Under the pieces are notes generated by a model. The model was given only the letters and a program-made list of their open reading frames with translations, was not told the DNA's origin and made no database searches. DNA of 64,000 nt from the NCBI GenBank assembly GCA_015178975.1, contig WHVD01000252.1, positions 1-64,000 of the forward strand, written 5' to 3'. The stretch's first letter is position 1. Each line of letters starts with the position of its first letter. The position numbers were made by a program, and so were the translations under genes. This DNA is from Hysterangium stoloniferum (lineage: Eukaryota; Basidiomycota; Agaricomycetes; Hysterangiales; Hysterangiaceae). This document shows positions 20,255-32,487 of this stretch, piece by piece.

Positions 20255-20790
20255 TGGCATATACAAAAGGGATCAATGGTTACAAAAGGAATCAATGGTT
20301 ACAAAAGGGAACAATGGTGACAAAAGGAAACAACAGTTACAAGAGGGAACAATGGTGACAAAAGGAAACTACAGGTACAAGAGGGAAGAATAGTTCCAAG
20401 AGCCATGGGAACTGTGTCTGTGAGGGGTGCAGGAAATTCATCCAGCAGGGCCATGAGAAATGTGATCTTGAAGGGCATGGGAAATGCTCCCCCACGTGCA
20501 ACAAATACTCCCACAGTGTCACAAAATACTCCCACATGTTGCCCAAAATGCTCCCACGTGTGGAACAAGCACTCCTGTGGCATCACAAAATACCTCCAGG
20601 CACATGACAAAATACTCCTGTGTGTGCAAAAATACCTCCACACATCACAAAATACTCCCACATATGACAGAATACATACTTCCACACCTGTTTCAAAATA
20701 CTCTCATGGCACCAAAAATACTCCCATGAGTGCCAAAAAACACCTGCAGTGTGATGAAATACTCCCACAAGTACAGAAATGCTCCCACAC
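20255..20790 (+). repeat. Degenerate tandem repeats between the inverted arms
   Basis: Two blocks. At 20270-20400 there are roughly 25-base units of the GGTTACAAAAGGAATCAAT type. At 20480-20790 there are 25-30-base units of the CACAAAATACTCCCACATG type. They are irregular and have no direct repeat of constant length, so this is not a CRISPR array. Confidence 0.7.
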
Positions 20791-21595
20791 TGAGTAATAA
20801 GAGAATTTGGGCACTAATGCATCCTCATCGGGATTTCTGGGCCCTATTGGGGACAATTTGGGAGCTCCCCACCCTCACACAGTGCCTAAAAACACCCACC
20901 ACCCACCATGCTCCTTTCACTTATTTGATATGATAGAGCATATTCACAAATAATCTTGATATTTTTGCAATTTTATCCTCTGAGTTATCAAGGGTATATG
21001 TACATCTGAAGTATCAAACATTGAAAGGGTTTTTTGAGTCACTGTAAGTCACATGGTCAATCTTTAAAATCAGTTGGATTGGATCTGCATACTCCTGTGT
21101 TCTCACATGGACAGTATGGACAGTTTAATGTTGGTGTTTCAACAGGGACAAATTGGGGAAGAGTGAAAATTCAACTCCATGACACCGATATGACTGTAAA
21201 TGTAGTGTTTAAGGATGTTATTATTGATCCATGAGAAGTATTCAGCAAGGTTCCAAAAGGAGACTGACTTATATTTTTTAGGTTCAGTGAATTTACAAAA
21301 GTATATAATGTATATAATTCTGAATAATGTAAACTTTAATCACTTTAAAAATAAGTCTCTAAATGAGAATAAATGGGAAGCTGGAATGTACAGAAGCCCT
21401 CAATATGACACGGTCACAGAAGGTAATATGAAAGTTATGTGATGAAGTATTTGAAAATGCTATTCCAAGACAGATATGACTGCTGATGTAGTGTTTAAAG
21501 ACATTATTATTGATCCACCAGGTCATGAAGTGACTGAGTAAAGTTGTGGGATAGTAGCATGGTGGGGCTTGCCCCTCACAGGTCACAGCCTTGTT
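20791..21595. other. No recognisable gene
   Basis: Loop sequence between the inverted arms. The segment 21150-21260 (ACCGATATGACTGTAAATGTAGTG) is partly repeated at 21470-21540. Nothing else was recognised. Confidence 0.4.
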
Positions 21596-22137
21596 ATCAA
21601 CTGCAACTCCAACAATGTGCACTGTCCTACATGATGCAAAAATCAACTCCAAGACATGTCTCTTGACTGGCACCCATGGCCAGAAAGTGTTCATCTTCAC
21701 ACTGACTTTGCTCATGAAGCTTAAGAGCTATCACATGAGTTTTATGGCCTGGAGGATGATACAACAATTAGGTTTTCACCATCTATTGAAATGGTGGTGA
21801 GTTACATTTTATTTTATCTTTTCTTTGATCTTGGTAACTATAATTTAGCTACACTCACTTGGGACAACACACTGTGGATTGCCATGCATGCAAATAGTCA
21901 ACATTGGCTTTGCCGGTATGCAAGATAAAAAGATTTCATACACCATCAAGAAGCAAACAATACTGAGTTTACTTGAACCTGGGAATCTTGTGTATAGGAA
22001 GGTGCTTTTGAGGCCAGATGGTACATTATTTTGTAGTATGGCACCACCTCATGTAAGTAGCTACCCACAGTGTCAACATTATACTAACATCCCTATAGCA
22101 AATACTGTGACAGGGTGCATCTCAACATCCAAGTATA
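21596..22137 (+). repeat. Inverted repeat family of unknown nature, right arm
   Basis: Plus-strand partner of 19583-20126. The same exon-like sequence appears with a conserved GTGAGT...TTTAG intron (about 21797-21849). Retention of an intron in both arms argues for an ancient gene-like unit duplicated as DNA. The frames are damaged. Confidence 0.6.
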
Positions 22138-22489
22138 AAAATAAGGATGTTAGTGAGAATGGCGAGCTTCGCTGGACTTTTGACGGCCTCATTATCATCA
22201 ACTGTGAACTACTTGTAGTTATGCGATCAATCGACACAGCCACAATGAAAACCACCTATTACACCTGGATTTATAAGCATATTAGCCCTGGTGTACATAT
22301 GTGTACCCCGGGCTAATTTGCCCCCTTATTGCGTTGGGCCTCTTCTACAGATAATACTGTGGATCTGGGGAAAAAAATCAATAAAAGTTAATAAAAATCA
22401 ATACAACTAAGATAACAAAACGTTCCTTACAACACTTTGTAGTCTGAAGACCGTGGGAGTCCTCTCCTCAATCCTTCACTTGCCGTCAC

Positions 22490-22760
22490 CTTCATTCGCT
22501 TACTGGCAACATCACCTCCCGTCGTCACGGCGCTGCCCTTCGGCAACGTTCCTGCGTGCCATACTGCTGCGCTCGTCGTCAGTGACGATGAGCTCGCGCC
22601 TCGCCTTCCTGGCCTCTCCAGAATGGCATGCTCAGCGCATTTCGTGTTTCTATATTAGCTATCAGTTTAGACATAATATATATTTGACAACTAAACCAAA
22701 TAACCCAAATAATGTTGTTCTTTAAGTACTTCTAATAAAAACTATAAATTCATGCTGAGC
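22490..22760 (+). repeat. Tandem duplication inside the left arm, unit 1
   Basis: Matches 22785-23040 (CTGGCAACATCACCTCCCGT through ATGCTGAGCAG). Only one equivalent exists in the right arm (23770-24010), so the duplication happened on one side after the arms formed. Confidence 0.7.
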
Positions 22761-22784
22761 AGGAATTATCATGTTCCTCCACTC

Positions 22785-23040
22785 ACTGGCAACATCACCT
22801 CCCGTTGTCACGGTGCTGCCCTTCGCGAATGTTCCTATGCACCATACTACTGCGCTTGTCGTCACTGACGACAAGCTCACGCCTCGCCTTCCTGGCCTCT
22901 CCAGAATGGCACACTCAACGCATTTCGTGTTTCTATATATTAGCTATCATTTTAGACATAATATATACTTGACAACTAAATGAAACAATGTTGTTCTTTA
23001 AGCACTTCTAATAAATATTTAAAATGCATGCTGAGCAGTT
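22785..23040 (+). repeat. Tandem duplication inside the left arm, unit 2
   Basis: Second copy of the unit at 22490-22760. It is the one closest in sequence to the right arm. Confidence 0.7.
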
Positions 23041-24489
23041 ATTATATTATTTGAATTAAACTAGGTCTATTAAAATTATTCCATATGCAAAATGTGTTTT
23101 TTGTGGATATCATATTGCGAGGTATTGTCATGGTTCACTGAACCTTTCATTTACCCCTGAGTATTATTCCTTTCTTTATAGGAAAAGTCACATAAATATT
23201 AACTTAACTTTATATACCAGTAATTACACCTGATATTTTTCACAGGAAGAAATGTTCATCCTATTCTTCTCTTGTCGACCTATAATTTCAATGACTTTAT
23301 TAGTGTACCTCTGCTCTTGATTGAATGTAACAAGTTATTCATTGAGTCTAATATGACCTGACACTTTAGCAACATACAATATTCAAGGCAAGAGTCCGGT
23401 GTAGACAATCATCACTATACTTACATATTTGACATGAGTCATCCAACAGTCTTACAGTCCTACTCTACTCACAGGCACATTGATAGATACCAAATATATG
23501 CTCATTTCTAGATTTGGCATCTTTTATGTATCACTGTGAGTGACTACTCACTTGTTAGTGAAGTACTTTATTGCATACCTTTTAGATTGGAATGTTTGGC
23601 TTATCATGTCATGGACTTACATATGTACCATACTGTGCTCAGTGAGCATAGCCACTTGAGAGCTCTTTGAATACATACCTCGCAATATGATATCCACAAA
23701 AAACACATTTTGCATATGGAATAATTTTAATAGACCTAGTTTAATTCAAATAATATAATAACTGCTCAGCATGCATTTATAATCTTTATTAGAAGTGCTT
23801 AAAGAACAACATTGTTTCATTTAGTTGTCAAGTATATATTATGTCTAAAATGATAGCTAATATATAGAAACACGAAATGCGTTGAGTGCGCCATTCTGGA
23901 GAGGCCAGGAAGGCGAGGCGTGAGCTTGTCGTCAGTGACGACGAGCGCAGCAGTATGGCACGCAGGAACGTTGCCGAAGGGCAGTGACGACGGGAGGTGA
24001 TGTTGCCGGTAAGCGGATGAAGGTGACGGCAAGTGAAGATTGAGGAGAGGACTCCCACGGTCTTCAGACTACAAAGTGTTGTAGTAAAAGTAAGGAACGT
24101 TTTGTTATCTTAGTTGTATTGATTTTTATTAACTTTTATTGATTTTTTTCCCCAGATCCACAGTATTATCCGTAGAAGAGGCCAAATGCAATAAGGGGGC
24201 AAATTAGCCCGGGGGTACACATATGTACACCAGGGCTAATATGCTTATAAATTCAGGTGTAATAGGTGATGAAAACTATTTGCCTGCGCAATGACAATCC
24301 AACGTGCGTTTGGCAGATTAGTTTTCAGTGCAGGTTTTTGCCAAAGGCAGAGTGCCCAAAGCAGTTCAATCAGAATTGAATTTCGTTGGGGAAAGGGCCG
24401 TGTCATCATGACACAAGGGAATCATTATCCTGACGACGTCACGCAAGGTGACACAAACGAGGCCTATCTACTCTTTCAAATGGCGCCTA

Positions 24490-26640
24490 CTTGACACGGA
24501 GCATCTGCATTGAATGTGGGTCGAAGACTCACTGCCCTGTTCATCCGGACAAAGACAGATGCACCAGATAAAGACACCCGTCCAGCTGTCTTCGTCCCGG
24601 ACCAAGAAATTTGCACCAGCCAATGCCACGCTGGTGCAGCTGTCTTGTCACTTCCCGTCAAGAACATCCAATCAACGATATCCTCCAGGATCCTTTTACG
24701 TGTCTTCCGCAGCCATTGTTTCCTGGTCTTTAGCCCAGTCCCTCCACGGACTATGCCGTTAATGTCGAGTGTTTCAGCCGGAGAGACAATCAACGAATAT
24801 CCAGTCAAAGCAGGAAGGCATTCTTGCCGATGTGATGAAAAAAGAACTCTACATCCAGAATAGCGTTATCTCGAAACTGCTGCATGAGATTATCCAGCAG
24901 TGTCGTATTTTTGGATCACATCGTCTGTCTCCAAGATAATGTTTCTACCGAGACTAAGCTCTGGCATACGCTGTGAATGAACATCACTGAAGTGCGGAAG
25001 CACATTCATGGCTCATTACTCACAGACGTTTTTGGTTCCCGAGCAACGACCGATGAAATCTGCGCATTCGAGAGTTTGCTGGACCAACTTCCCCAAGACA
25101 ACATCCTGGGTGGGATCGTGCGCAGCTTCTCTTGTTCTTCAGCCAGGACGTTGTAGATGTCATCCAGCTTTTGGAAGTAGCTTGAGTATCAACCGCTCAC
25201 CTTCCGCCTCAGCAAGTACCATCTGCAAGAAGTTATAGATAGAAATCAAATTCTGTATGGAAAAACGTACCTTAGAAGCAGCGGAGAGCATTCCCAACCC
25301 GAGCTTGACATATCAATCCACCTAATCGAAAGAACATGACTTTTTTCTGTTTACGAAAGTGACAATACATACATCGCCGATCTCCTTTATGACTCTGTCG
25401 AATATCTTGAGTGGTTCGAGGTGCATCATTTCGATCTTATCACAAGTACCGAGGCCCCCATCCGCAGCAACAAGGCTAGACGTGCCAGACTGCAAATCAT
25501 CCTGAAGCGTTTTCATATCACTCGTGCTGCCGTTGGCATCCAAAAGTGGTTCGTCTGCCTGCTCCAGAATACCTTGTAACAATCAGCCCACTAAATTAAA
25601 ATGATCATACCTAGCAGAGGAAAATTTTATCATATCCATGTCCTTCTTATCCAATGCGATAGCCTCAGCATCCGGTATACCTGGGACAATAGGACTTTGC
25701 CACGATCTGACACCATGTGAGTTCCTAACAGTGAAACAGTGCTATTTGACGCACTTATAAAACTAGATGTCCCATCATCCAGAACAGTTTCATACCTCCC
25801 ATAAATAAACTTTGTAATGACGGAAATCCTGATTGAGTTCAACTGAGATAACTGTATCTCCAACATCTCTGAATTCGTTCACAAGTTTCATAATAATGTA
25901 CGAGTGATATTTCCATCCACAGGTCACAGTACGAGTATTTGAGAGGCAGAAAGTACAACGTCGTCACCTTCGTGCCGTTTGCCAAAGAACAGTATCATGA
26001 TCGTGCAGAGCGTGATTTGCATGTGATCCAGAAGATGCTATTCATTGCATTCATTGGCGTGAATCAAAGCCCACGCGCGCACATCACAATTTGAACTTAG
26101 ACGTTTGAAATATTTCAAAATTAAGCACCTACAAATTTAAGAATAATGCCGCCTCAGCTGTGAGTAAGAAAGGTGATCGGACGTGTCTATAAATAAGGCA
26201 ATAATCATTCTCCATAAACCCAACAAACTCACCGTCGTAGTTGAACTCTTCCTAAGCAAAGCGAGTCGCGAAATAAAATTCGTTGCCATGACCATACAAT
26301 GTCTTGCCTATTTTGTTTCATTGACTGCCAGTAGATGCGTCATAGCCATATGTAGCAATTCTGACGTGAGGGAATTGTTGGGGCAATAGGTCTTTGAGTC
26401 ACAGCATTCCATTTTCGGCTGTCCAAGAGTCTTCACGGTGTCCATCCAGGCCGTGGATGGCGATAATTCTGTTAGAATTGTTATCAGTGGAGAGGCACCG
26501 GAAATTTGCTAATATGACAGACTGGATAATCGGGGAGATGCGCTCCACTAGCACTTTGATGCCAGAATCTGTGCGATGAGACACGCTGGTGCAGCTGTTT
26601 TCGTCCGGGACGAAGACATTTGCACCAGCCCATCCCACGC
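24490..26640 (-). pseudogene. Alpha/beta-hydrolase plus NACHT-type NLR, copy B (N-terminal part, degraded)
   Basis: Reading leftward from 26640, a SERAC1/DUF676-like alpha/beta-hydrolase survives as IIAIHGLDGHREDSW, VRIATYGYDAST and later PIVPGIPDAEAIALDKKDM. An NLR linker follows with VQQTLECADFIGRCSGTKN and LSLGRNIILETDD, then AETLDINGIVRGGTGLKTRK. The sequence is lost at FLTGSD, just before the P-loop, where an 80-base repeat begins. There are several stops, including a TGA at 26398-26400 where a Trp is expected, and frame changes. Fungal NLRs of this make-up act in non-self recognition. Confidence 0.65.
24575..24655 (+). repeat. Short repeat at the NLR copy B breakpoint
   Basis: About 75-80 bases shared with 26583-26660: a CAGCTGTCTTCGTCC...GGAC palindromic core, TTTGCACCAGCC, and a CACGCTGGT(G/C)CAGCTGTCTT end. 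It sits exactly where NLR homology stops. Confidence 0.65.
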
Positions 26641-26660
26641 TGGTCCAGCTGTCTTAGGAG
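26583..26660 (+). repeat. Short repeat at the junction of NLR copies A and B
   Basis: Second copy of the repeat at 24575-24655. It lies between the end of NLR copy A (FNICKVESSYYPP) and the start of copy B. Confidence 0.65.
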
Positions 26661-28226
26661 GGTAATACGACGACTCTACCTTGCAAATGTTAAACCGAAC
26701 ACCATCTTCCGGGTCAGCTATCACTCCAAATGACGCGAATGCAACATCATTATGCCCCTTGGGAGACATCAGCAAAAAATTCTTTACTGAGTTTCTGGTC
26801 TATCAGGAAATCACGAAATCATGCATGAAAAAGTCCGATAGGTGAACATCTCAGAGTCACTTACACCACTCAGAAGCGAACCTATATCTTTCACCACCAA
26901 CTCTGCGTCATAGCGATCATTACTGTTTGCAAATTGGAGCCCCATTGCATTTAAAGAAGCCAACGGGAGAGGCTCGGCTGCCCTGAGTACTTGACTCATC
27001 ACTGAACAGAACTCTCATAGAAATTCTGAACGTGAGTTTTCATCACCTTCAGCATCCGTTCCATCATAGTCTCGTGCAATCTGTGACAGAATCAAGTGGT
27101 ATAATCTTTTAAGCTCTCGAGGGCTGTGCGCCGTGATATAACGGAATCGTTTTATAGGATCCCGACTACGCGTGTCTATCTCATATTCCCAAGCAATACG
27201 TGTCCACTCAAACACCCCTTCAGCTTTCTTGCCAAGAGATCTGAACTCCTCCATTCCTAGACCCGCAATATTTTCTAGCTTGTGCTCAACATAAATCCGG
27301 ACATCATCCTCTGCAGAGTCCGGCGGAATATTATCCATGGAAACTTTTTTGATGTGGTGGAACTCCTTTGAATGTGTCAAATATGTCATCAAGGGGACGG
27401 GATGTGACCACGGTCCAAAAATTCCCAGCAAGTTCAGTAACACGTCAAATGGCAAGATCCTTGAGTTTGCTTGACAAAACACGCAGGAGGTGCTTCCGCG
27501 TGCCAGCTTCTCCACTTTCATCCAATCCATCTACGACAATGACTATAGGACCCGCATCCGACCCATGCATCTCTTGAGAGGTTCCATTACAAGCTGCCAC
27601 TGCTGTACGATATCCACTGTATCTTTCAGTGGGGTATTATTCTTAACAGCATTCGCCAGTGTTAGCCTCATCGTCGGACTGCGATTGGCGAGGTCCCGAG
27701 CAATAGTTGAGAAATATTTTTCGTGGCGTTGAACACTTTCTCTGTTACGGTCGAAGCAGAAGCATGAACCGAGGGCTCCAACATCCTGGCACAAGCGAGC
27801 TATCGTATGATCGATTGCCGATTTTCCTCTGCCTGCACGACCAGATAGCCACAGCATACGGGGAACGTCACTTCCTGTCAAGAACATCCAATCAACGATA
27901 TCCTCCAGGATCCTTTTACGTGTGTTAGGCAGGCATTATTTCGTGGTGTTTAGCCCAGCCCCTCCTGCACGGACTATGCCGTTGATGTCGAGTGTTTCAG
28001 CTGGAGAGACAATATCCAGTCAAAGCACGAAGACATCCTCGCCAATGTGATGAACAAAAAGCTCTACATCCCGAATGGCATTATCTCCGAACTGCTCCAT
28101 CACATTATCCAGCACAGTGTCGTATTTTTGCATCACATCGTCCGTCTCCGAGATAATGTTTCTACCGAGACTAAGCCCTGGCATACGATGTGAATGAACG
28201 TCCATGAAGTCCGGAAGCACATTCAT
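26661..28226 (-). pseudogene. NACHT-type NLR, copy A (NACHT and C-terminal part, degraded)
   Basis: From 28226 leftward: linker LSLGRNIISETDDVMQKYD; the AETLDINGI segment; the NACHT domain with P-loop WLSGRAGRGKSA (near 27830) and Walker B VIVVDGLDESGE (near 27530); TSRPLDDI; then a winged-helix and C-terminal region with AEPLPLASLNAM, IGSLLSG and GVRFNICKVESSY. A frame change between 27543 and 27560 and several stops show it is dead. It lacks the hydrolase domain that copy B keeps. Confidence 0.7.
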
Positions 28227-28249
28227 GGATCATTACTCCAAACCGGCAG

Positions 28250-28751
28250 TTCGCTCGGTAGCATATCATCCAGGAAGTTGATACCATATTCCGACCAAGT
28301 TCATGAAGAGTGCGAGAACGAGGAGCATTCGTAGGCCGCCGATCTAACCTCCAGGGTTTATTCCAGTATTGTCCACGAACAATCCCGGCAGGACGAAATA
28401 TTACCCACTGAGTTTAATCATCAACGGCTCTTCCTCATCTGTCTCAATCGAATACTGCCCCTCCCTAGATATTGGGGGTAATCCAGCCACCCCACCCCTA
28501 CACTCCAGCTGAATAATAGCAGAATCTAGAGCCCACTGTAACGGAAGGATCCGCCGCTCCAAGTCACTCTTGCCGTTGATAACATCTATAAATCCTAACC
28601 CAACATCTCCGCGTATCGTATAATTAAGAATAGTCGATCCTGACATTACGCCTGTGCCGTTTGGGTTATAGTGTGTAAAGAAGGGAAGAGGGAGCACTGT
28701 ACGTTTGGATCGTGGCGGGTGCCCTGCGGCTGCCATTATGCCGACTGCCAA
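28250..28751 (-). pseudogene. ABCA-type transporter fragment
   Basis: Minus-strand frames give TILNYTIRGDVGLGFIDVIN, RRILPLQWALDSAIIQLE and, after a stop, IGGLRMLLVLALFMNLVGIW, a hydrophobic membrane segment. This order fits the N-terminal extracellular and transmembrane region of fungal ABCA-like transporters. Only part of one half is present and it is fused to NLR copy A by a breakpoint near 28240. Confidence 0.5.
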
Positions 28752-28992
28752 CGCTGATTACCATATCAGGAGCAAAGGTATTCTTCCCTCCTCCCTTGTC
28801 GTGCAATACATTGTTTCTTCAGAGCTAGACCTCGCGTACATGAACGTGATAACCTTATTGAATAGTATAAATAGTACCTCTCAAATCTGACGCGATTTTC
28901 CCATACCCAAGCTCTGAACAATAAACAGATATAGGCTGTAATATACCTTGTCATGTTGAGAAACACTCGGATTCAATTCTTGGAATTCAATC
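28752..28992. other. No recognisable gene
   Basis: Flank between the ABCA fragment and inverted duplication 1. No convincing coding sequence. Confidence 0.35.
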
Positions 28993-29241
28993 CCGCCAAC
29001 AGGTAAACCGGTGGGCTGTGGCGCAGTGCGTTCGACGCTCGGTGCTCCCGCATAGTGCAAGATGGCAAATGTATCAGTTCCGTTGACTGATGGTATTAAT
29101 TAATAAAGTAATCAGATAATCCTTGTATGTATATCCACCCACAATTCGGCTTCTTGGCATTCGTGGTTGCACCAACAACCGTCTGTGTGCCGGAGATCCC
29201 TGAAGACCCCATTTAGTTACAACTTATCCGTAGTTGAAATC

Positions 29242-29394
29242 GCCTATTACAGTCAAATGTCAGCTGGATTCCCATCTCATTATCACACACCGCACCTTCC
29301 TCTGAAACCTTCTGTAGGACCGATACTGCCATTGATTGGACATTATTGTCAGTCCTTCAACAGTGGAACAATGTTGGGAATGTCACCCAACATT
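29242..29394 (-). pseudogene. HEAT/ARM-repeat fragment, inverted copy
   Basis: Counterpart of 11678-11831 in the other arm, with a small internal deletion relative to it. Confidence 0.4.
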
Positions 29395-29619
29395 CGGCTG
29401 TGGTCAATTGTCAGTTAGATTCCCATCCATAAATTAAAATACAATACAATATATCAATATATCAATGCTCAATCCATGCAAGCGATAGACGAGCTGGATG
29501 TGTGGATTCCAAGACCTAACCAAAGACTGATGATATCAAAATTTTACATGTATAATACATATTGGAAGAAGTTGATCTGCGAGGACTCATATCAGTATGA
29601 AATACATTAATACATTCAT

Positions 29620-31446
29620 TTATCCCTGAACGTCTCTTCTGAAAATATCGTCGAATACCTCGTAGGTAAGGTGTCCATTTAAAGTTTCATGATCGAATGA
29701 CGGCACAGGCAAATCGGGTGCCAATACTTTGTCCGGCTCATGGTAAGAGCAAATTCGGAATTTTCTTTGTTCAATGTGGACCTTCTTCGTACGCTCCGTG
29801 AGACCGTTGAAAATAGCTATGCACATAGAGTAAAGGTGCCACTTCAAGGAAGCGAATTGGGGGGTGAGGGTGGGAACTGATTTGGATAGAAAGTTGACCT
29901 TATGGGCTTCTAAGGCTCTGTCACCCAATGTTAACCATTTCTGCAGTGGAGGGCTGTCAATTTCTTTCCCGTCCTGATAACGAGCCGTGAAAAACATGAA
30001 GACATGAAAAAATGACTCCAGGTCATGTCGGTACAAGTGCTTGACAGGTGAAGTTGGATTGATCAAATCAATGGACATAAAAGGTCGAGTTCCCGTTCGC
30101 TGTTTCGATGCTGGATGGTTTTCGGTCTCATTAACATAGCATGCGAGATCGAAACCGTTTAATACACCAAAAATATCATCCTTTTCATGTCGAAACATCA
30201 AGTTCCCCAGACTGATGTCACGATGAAGGATTTTTGACGTTTGGTATAGCCAATGATGGCCTAGAATTTCACGTCAGGAAATGTATGGCATGTTTTATGA
30301 AAAAACGAACTGACATTTCAAGATTTGATGAAACACCTCCTTTACTTCCCTGGCGTCCTTCAGCTCCGTGATGGGAAAAAGTGCAGTCTGAAGAAGAACC
30401 CTCAATTCCCGAAGCTCATACTTATCAGGCTCCTTTGAAATAATCGGAAGATGCTTTCGGACCCAGTTATACTCTGAATCAGACGAGGTGATGCTATGCA
30501 CGTGGTCGATATACACACATTCTGCTGTTCTTTTCTGATTTGGCCAGCTGACTTTGAGAACTGCGACAGAGGACATCCATGATACATCAACTCTGAAAAC
30601 AGACGTACCACGCCCGATTAATGCATGTTGGCGGAAGATAGTCGCTTGCAAAGTGACGGTGCCGCGATCTGCGAGTTGTAGTTTTTGTCCAACAAACAGT
30701 CTTGTGAAAGGCTGTCTAGCAAGGCAGTCTCCTTTGAAAAGAGGGGATATAAATTCCGGGGTCACTTCAGTTGCAAGCCCGCGCCATCGCCGATCCAACC
30801 GAGAGTATCCTATCAGCATTCCAACAAATTTTGTCTGATCTGTAATCAAGTCGAGCACTTGCGATCGCGCATTCATGGCATGATCGTAATATAAAAGTTG
30901 TATTTTAAAATCTGTGATCAACAAACTGATCGTGAAGTTCAGTAGATTCCCATTCGAGAACAGCTCGAGTGCATAACTGGCGCACTGCAGATCAGTATTG
31001 TCAATATCACTATCACTATCAGTCTTGGCCCGCTTTGACGTGTGCTTGGAATTATTAGACGAAGACCGCTTCTTCTGAGATTCAGAGGTATAGACTTCCA
31101 CCGCTTCGTCCGTTTTTTGTGTATCCTTTATTGTATTTGGTCCTGTACTCCGACGGGTTGGAACAAGCAGGTTCTTTGGCTGCGAATTGGAAGTACTAGT
31201 TTTGGCCGGAATCAATTCTTTACTGCGAGCCTGTTTTTCACCACTCGATTCTACTGCAACAGATCAGGATAGACCTCACATGCATTAGAAAAAAGCCTAC
31301 TGAATCCCGTGGACTTCAAGTACTCCACGTAGCTCTTCACCACCAGCTTAAATTCCCAAAAGTCCAAGGCCTCGCCCCAGTGGAACGCATCAATGTCTCC
31401 CGGGCCTTTCTCTGACAAGTCATCGGGATTGAGTCTTCCTCCTTGC
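29620..31446 (-). pseudogene. FunK1-type fungal kinase, copy 2 (5'-truncated, otherwise well kept)
   Basis: Introns at 31254-31300 and 30261-30314 match those of copy 1. Exon 3 reads through from the catalytic loop HRDISLGNMMF and GFDLACYV to RPFMSIDL, YRHDLESFFHVFMFFTARY and the end FRRDVQG at 29620. The first about 150 residues present in copy 1 are missing because the duplication stops at KQGG. The core kinase region shows no stop, unlike copy 1, but no start codon or promoter is attached. Confidence 0.8.
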
Positions 31447-32487
31447 TTAGAGGCCAGGGAGGCTGAGGAGGCCCTGGACAGGGAGTACCAGGCGGCATTG
31501 GCCATGGAGGAAGAGGCTACAAGGCAGAAGAAAAAAGATGAGGAGGAGGCTGTGTGGGTGGCCATGGAGAAAGTGTGGGCAGCTGCAGACAGGGCCACGG
31601 TTGCCGCAGGCAAGGTAAGTCCCAAATTTCAACTTGTCGTTTTTTCTTTTGACTGACTTGTCATTTTCAGTGCAAGGTGACAGAGGTCGAGTCGGAGTCC
31701 AAGGGGGAGCCGGAGAGCCCCCAAAAGGTAAGTCTCAGGTCTGTGGGATATCTGGGGAACTAACCATATCAACAGAAGGCAAGGAAGGTGGCACCAGTCC
31801 ACCTACTGACACAGAACGACCCATGGTGTTCCAGTTGTAATGACCAGAACACGGAATGCAACTGAAAGTCTGGGCAGGGTCCAGGCTGCTACCAATGCAT
31901 GCACCTCAAAGCAAGGTGCTCTTTGGTTCACAAGCAGGCCATGGGGTCCAGGGCGCAAGACATCAGTGGGTCAGATGGGTTTTCCAGGTTGGACGAAGTC
32001 TTGGGATGGATCGCTGAGGGCATAGAGGCCCAAAACGAGTTGCTCCAGAAGAGCAACAAAGTCCAAATTGTGGTGGCAAAGGAACTTTGCAGACTCCACG
32101 AGGAGTTTTGGAAGTTCCTGGTGGAGTCTGGCAGCTATATATATGAAGAGCCACAAGTTGGGAGTTCTGAGGATGCTGGGTGTGAAGAGTGGTGGAAGTT
32201 CTAACCATTCTATATATGAAGAATATTGACTGTTTAGGTATGACACATAGATGTATTGACTGTCTAAGTCTAATACAGGCCAAACAGGTATTGACTACTT
32301 AGTTCAATACAATTGAGTGAAGTAGCTATCTAAAGTAAAGTAGAGAGCTAAAACGAATAAAGGGAATCGACTGTTAAGTGCGATTCCAAATGACTGCTTG
32401 AGTGTAGAAAAGACTAACGAGAGAGTCTGTTACAACCAGAAATCCTGCCGGACTCTGGGCACTAACTTATACGCACCCGTGCCCTAT

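Larger units (their letters stand above)
22256..24292. mobile_element. Non-autonomous element with very long terminal inverted repeats
   Basis: Outer ends TTATAAGCATATTAGCCCTGG (left) and its complement (right, about 24230-24255) start two arms that pair for hundreds of bases: 22256-22700 plus 22770-23125 on the left and 23670-24292 on the right. The left arm has an extra internal duplication of about 300 bases. The 545-base centre has no gene. There is no transposase, so it would need another element to move. Confidence 0.65.
28993..31446 (-). repeat. Inverted duplication 1, right arm
   Basis: Reverse complement of 9660-12066. It ends abruptly at 31446 within FunK1 exon 1, where a cysteine-cluster gene begins on the other strand. 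Confidence 0.85.

Noticed and set aside
20480-20790. CRISPR-like pattern of repeats (ACAAAATACTCCCACA)
   Set aside because: Units vary in length and sequence and there are no constant spacers; CRISPR is not expected in a fungus.
28996-29075. Possible tRNA or tRNA-derived SINE (TGGCGCAGTGCG resembles a box A; also at 11985-12060 inverted)
   Set aside because: No cloverleaf could be drawn: the anticodon and acceptor stems do not pair and box B is poor. It is simply shared by both arms of inverted duplication 1.
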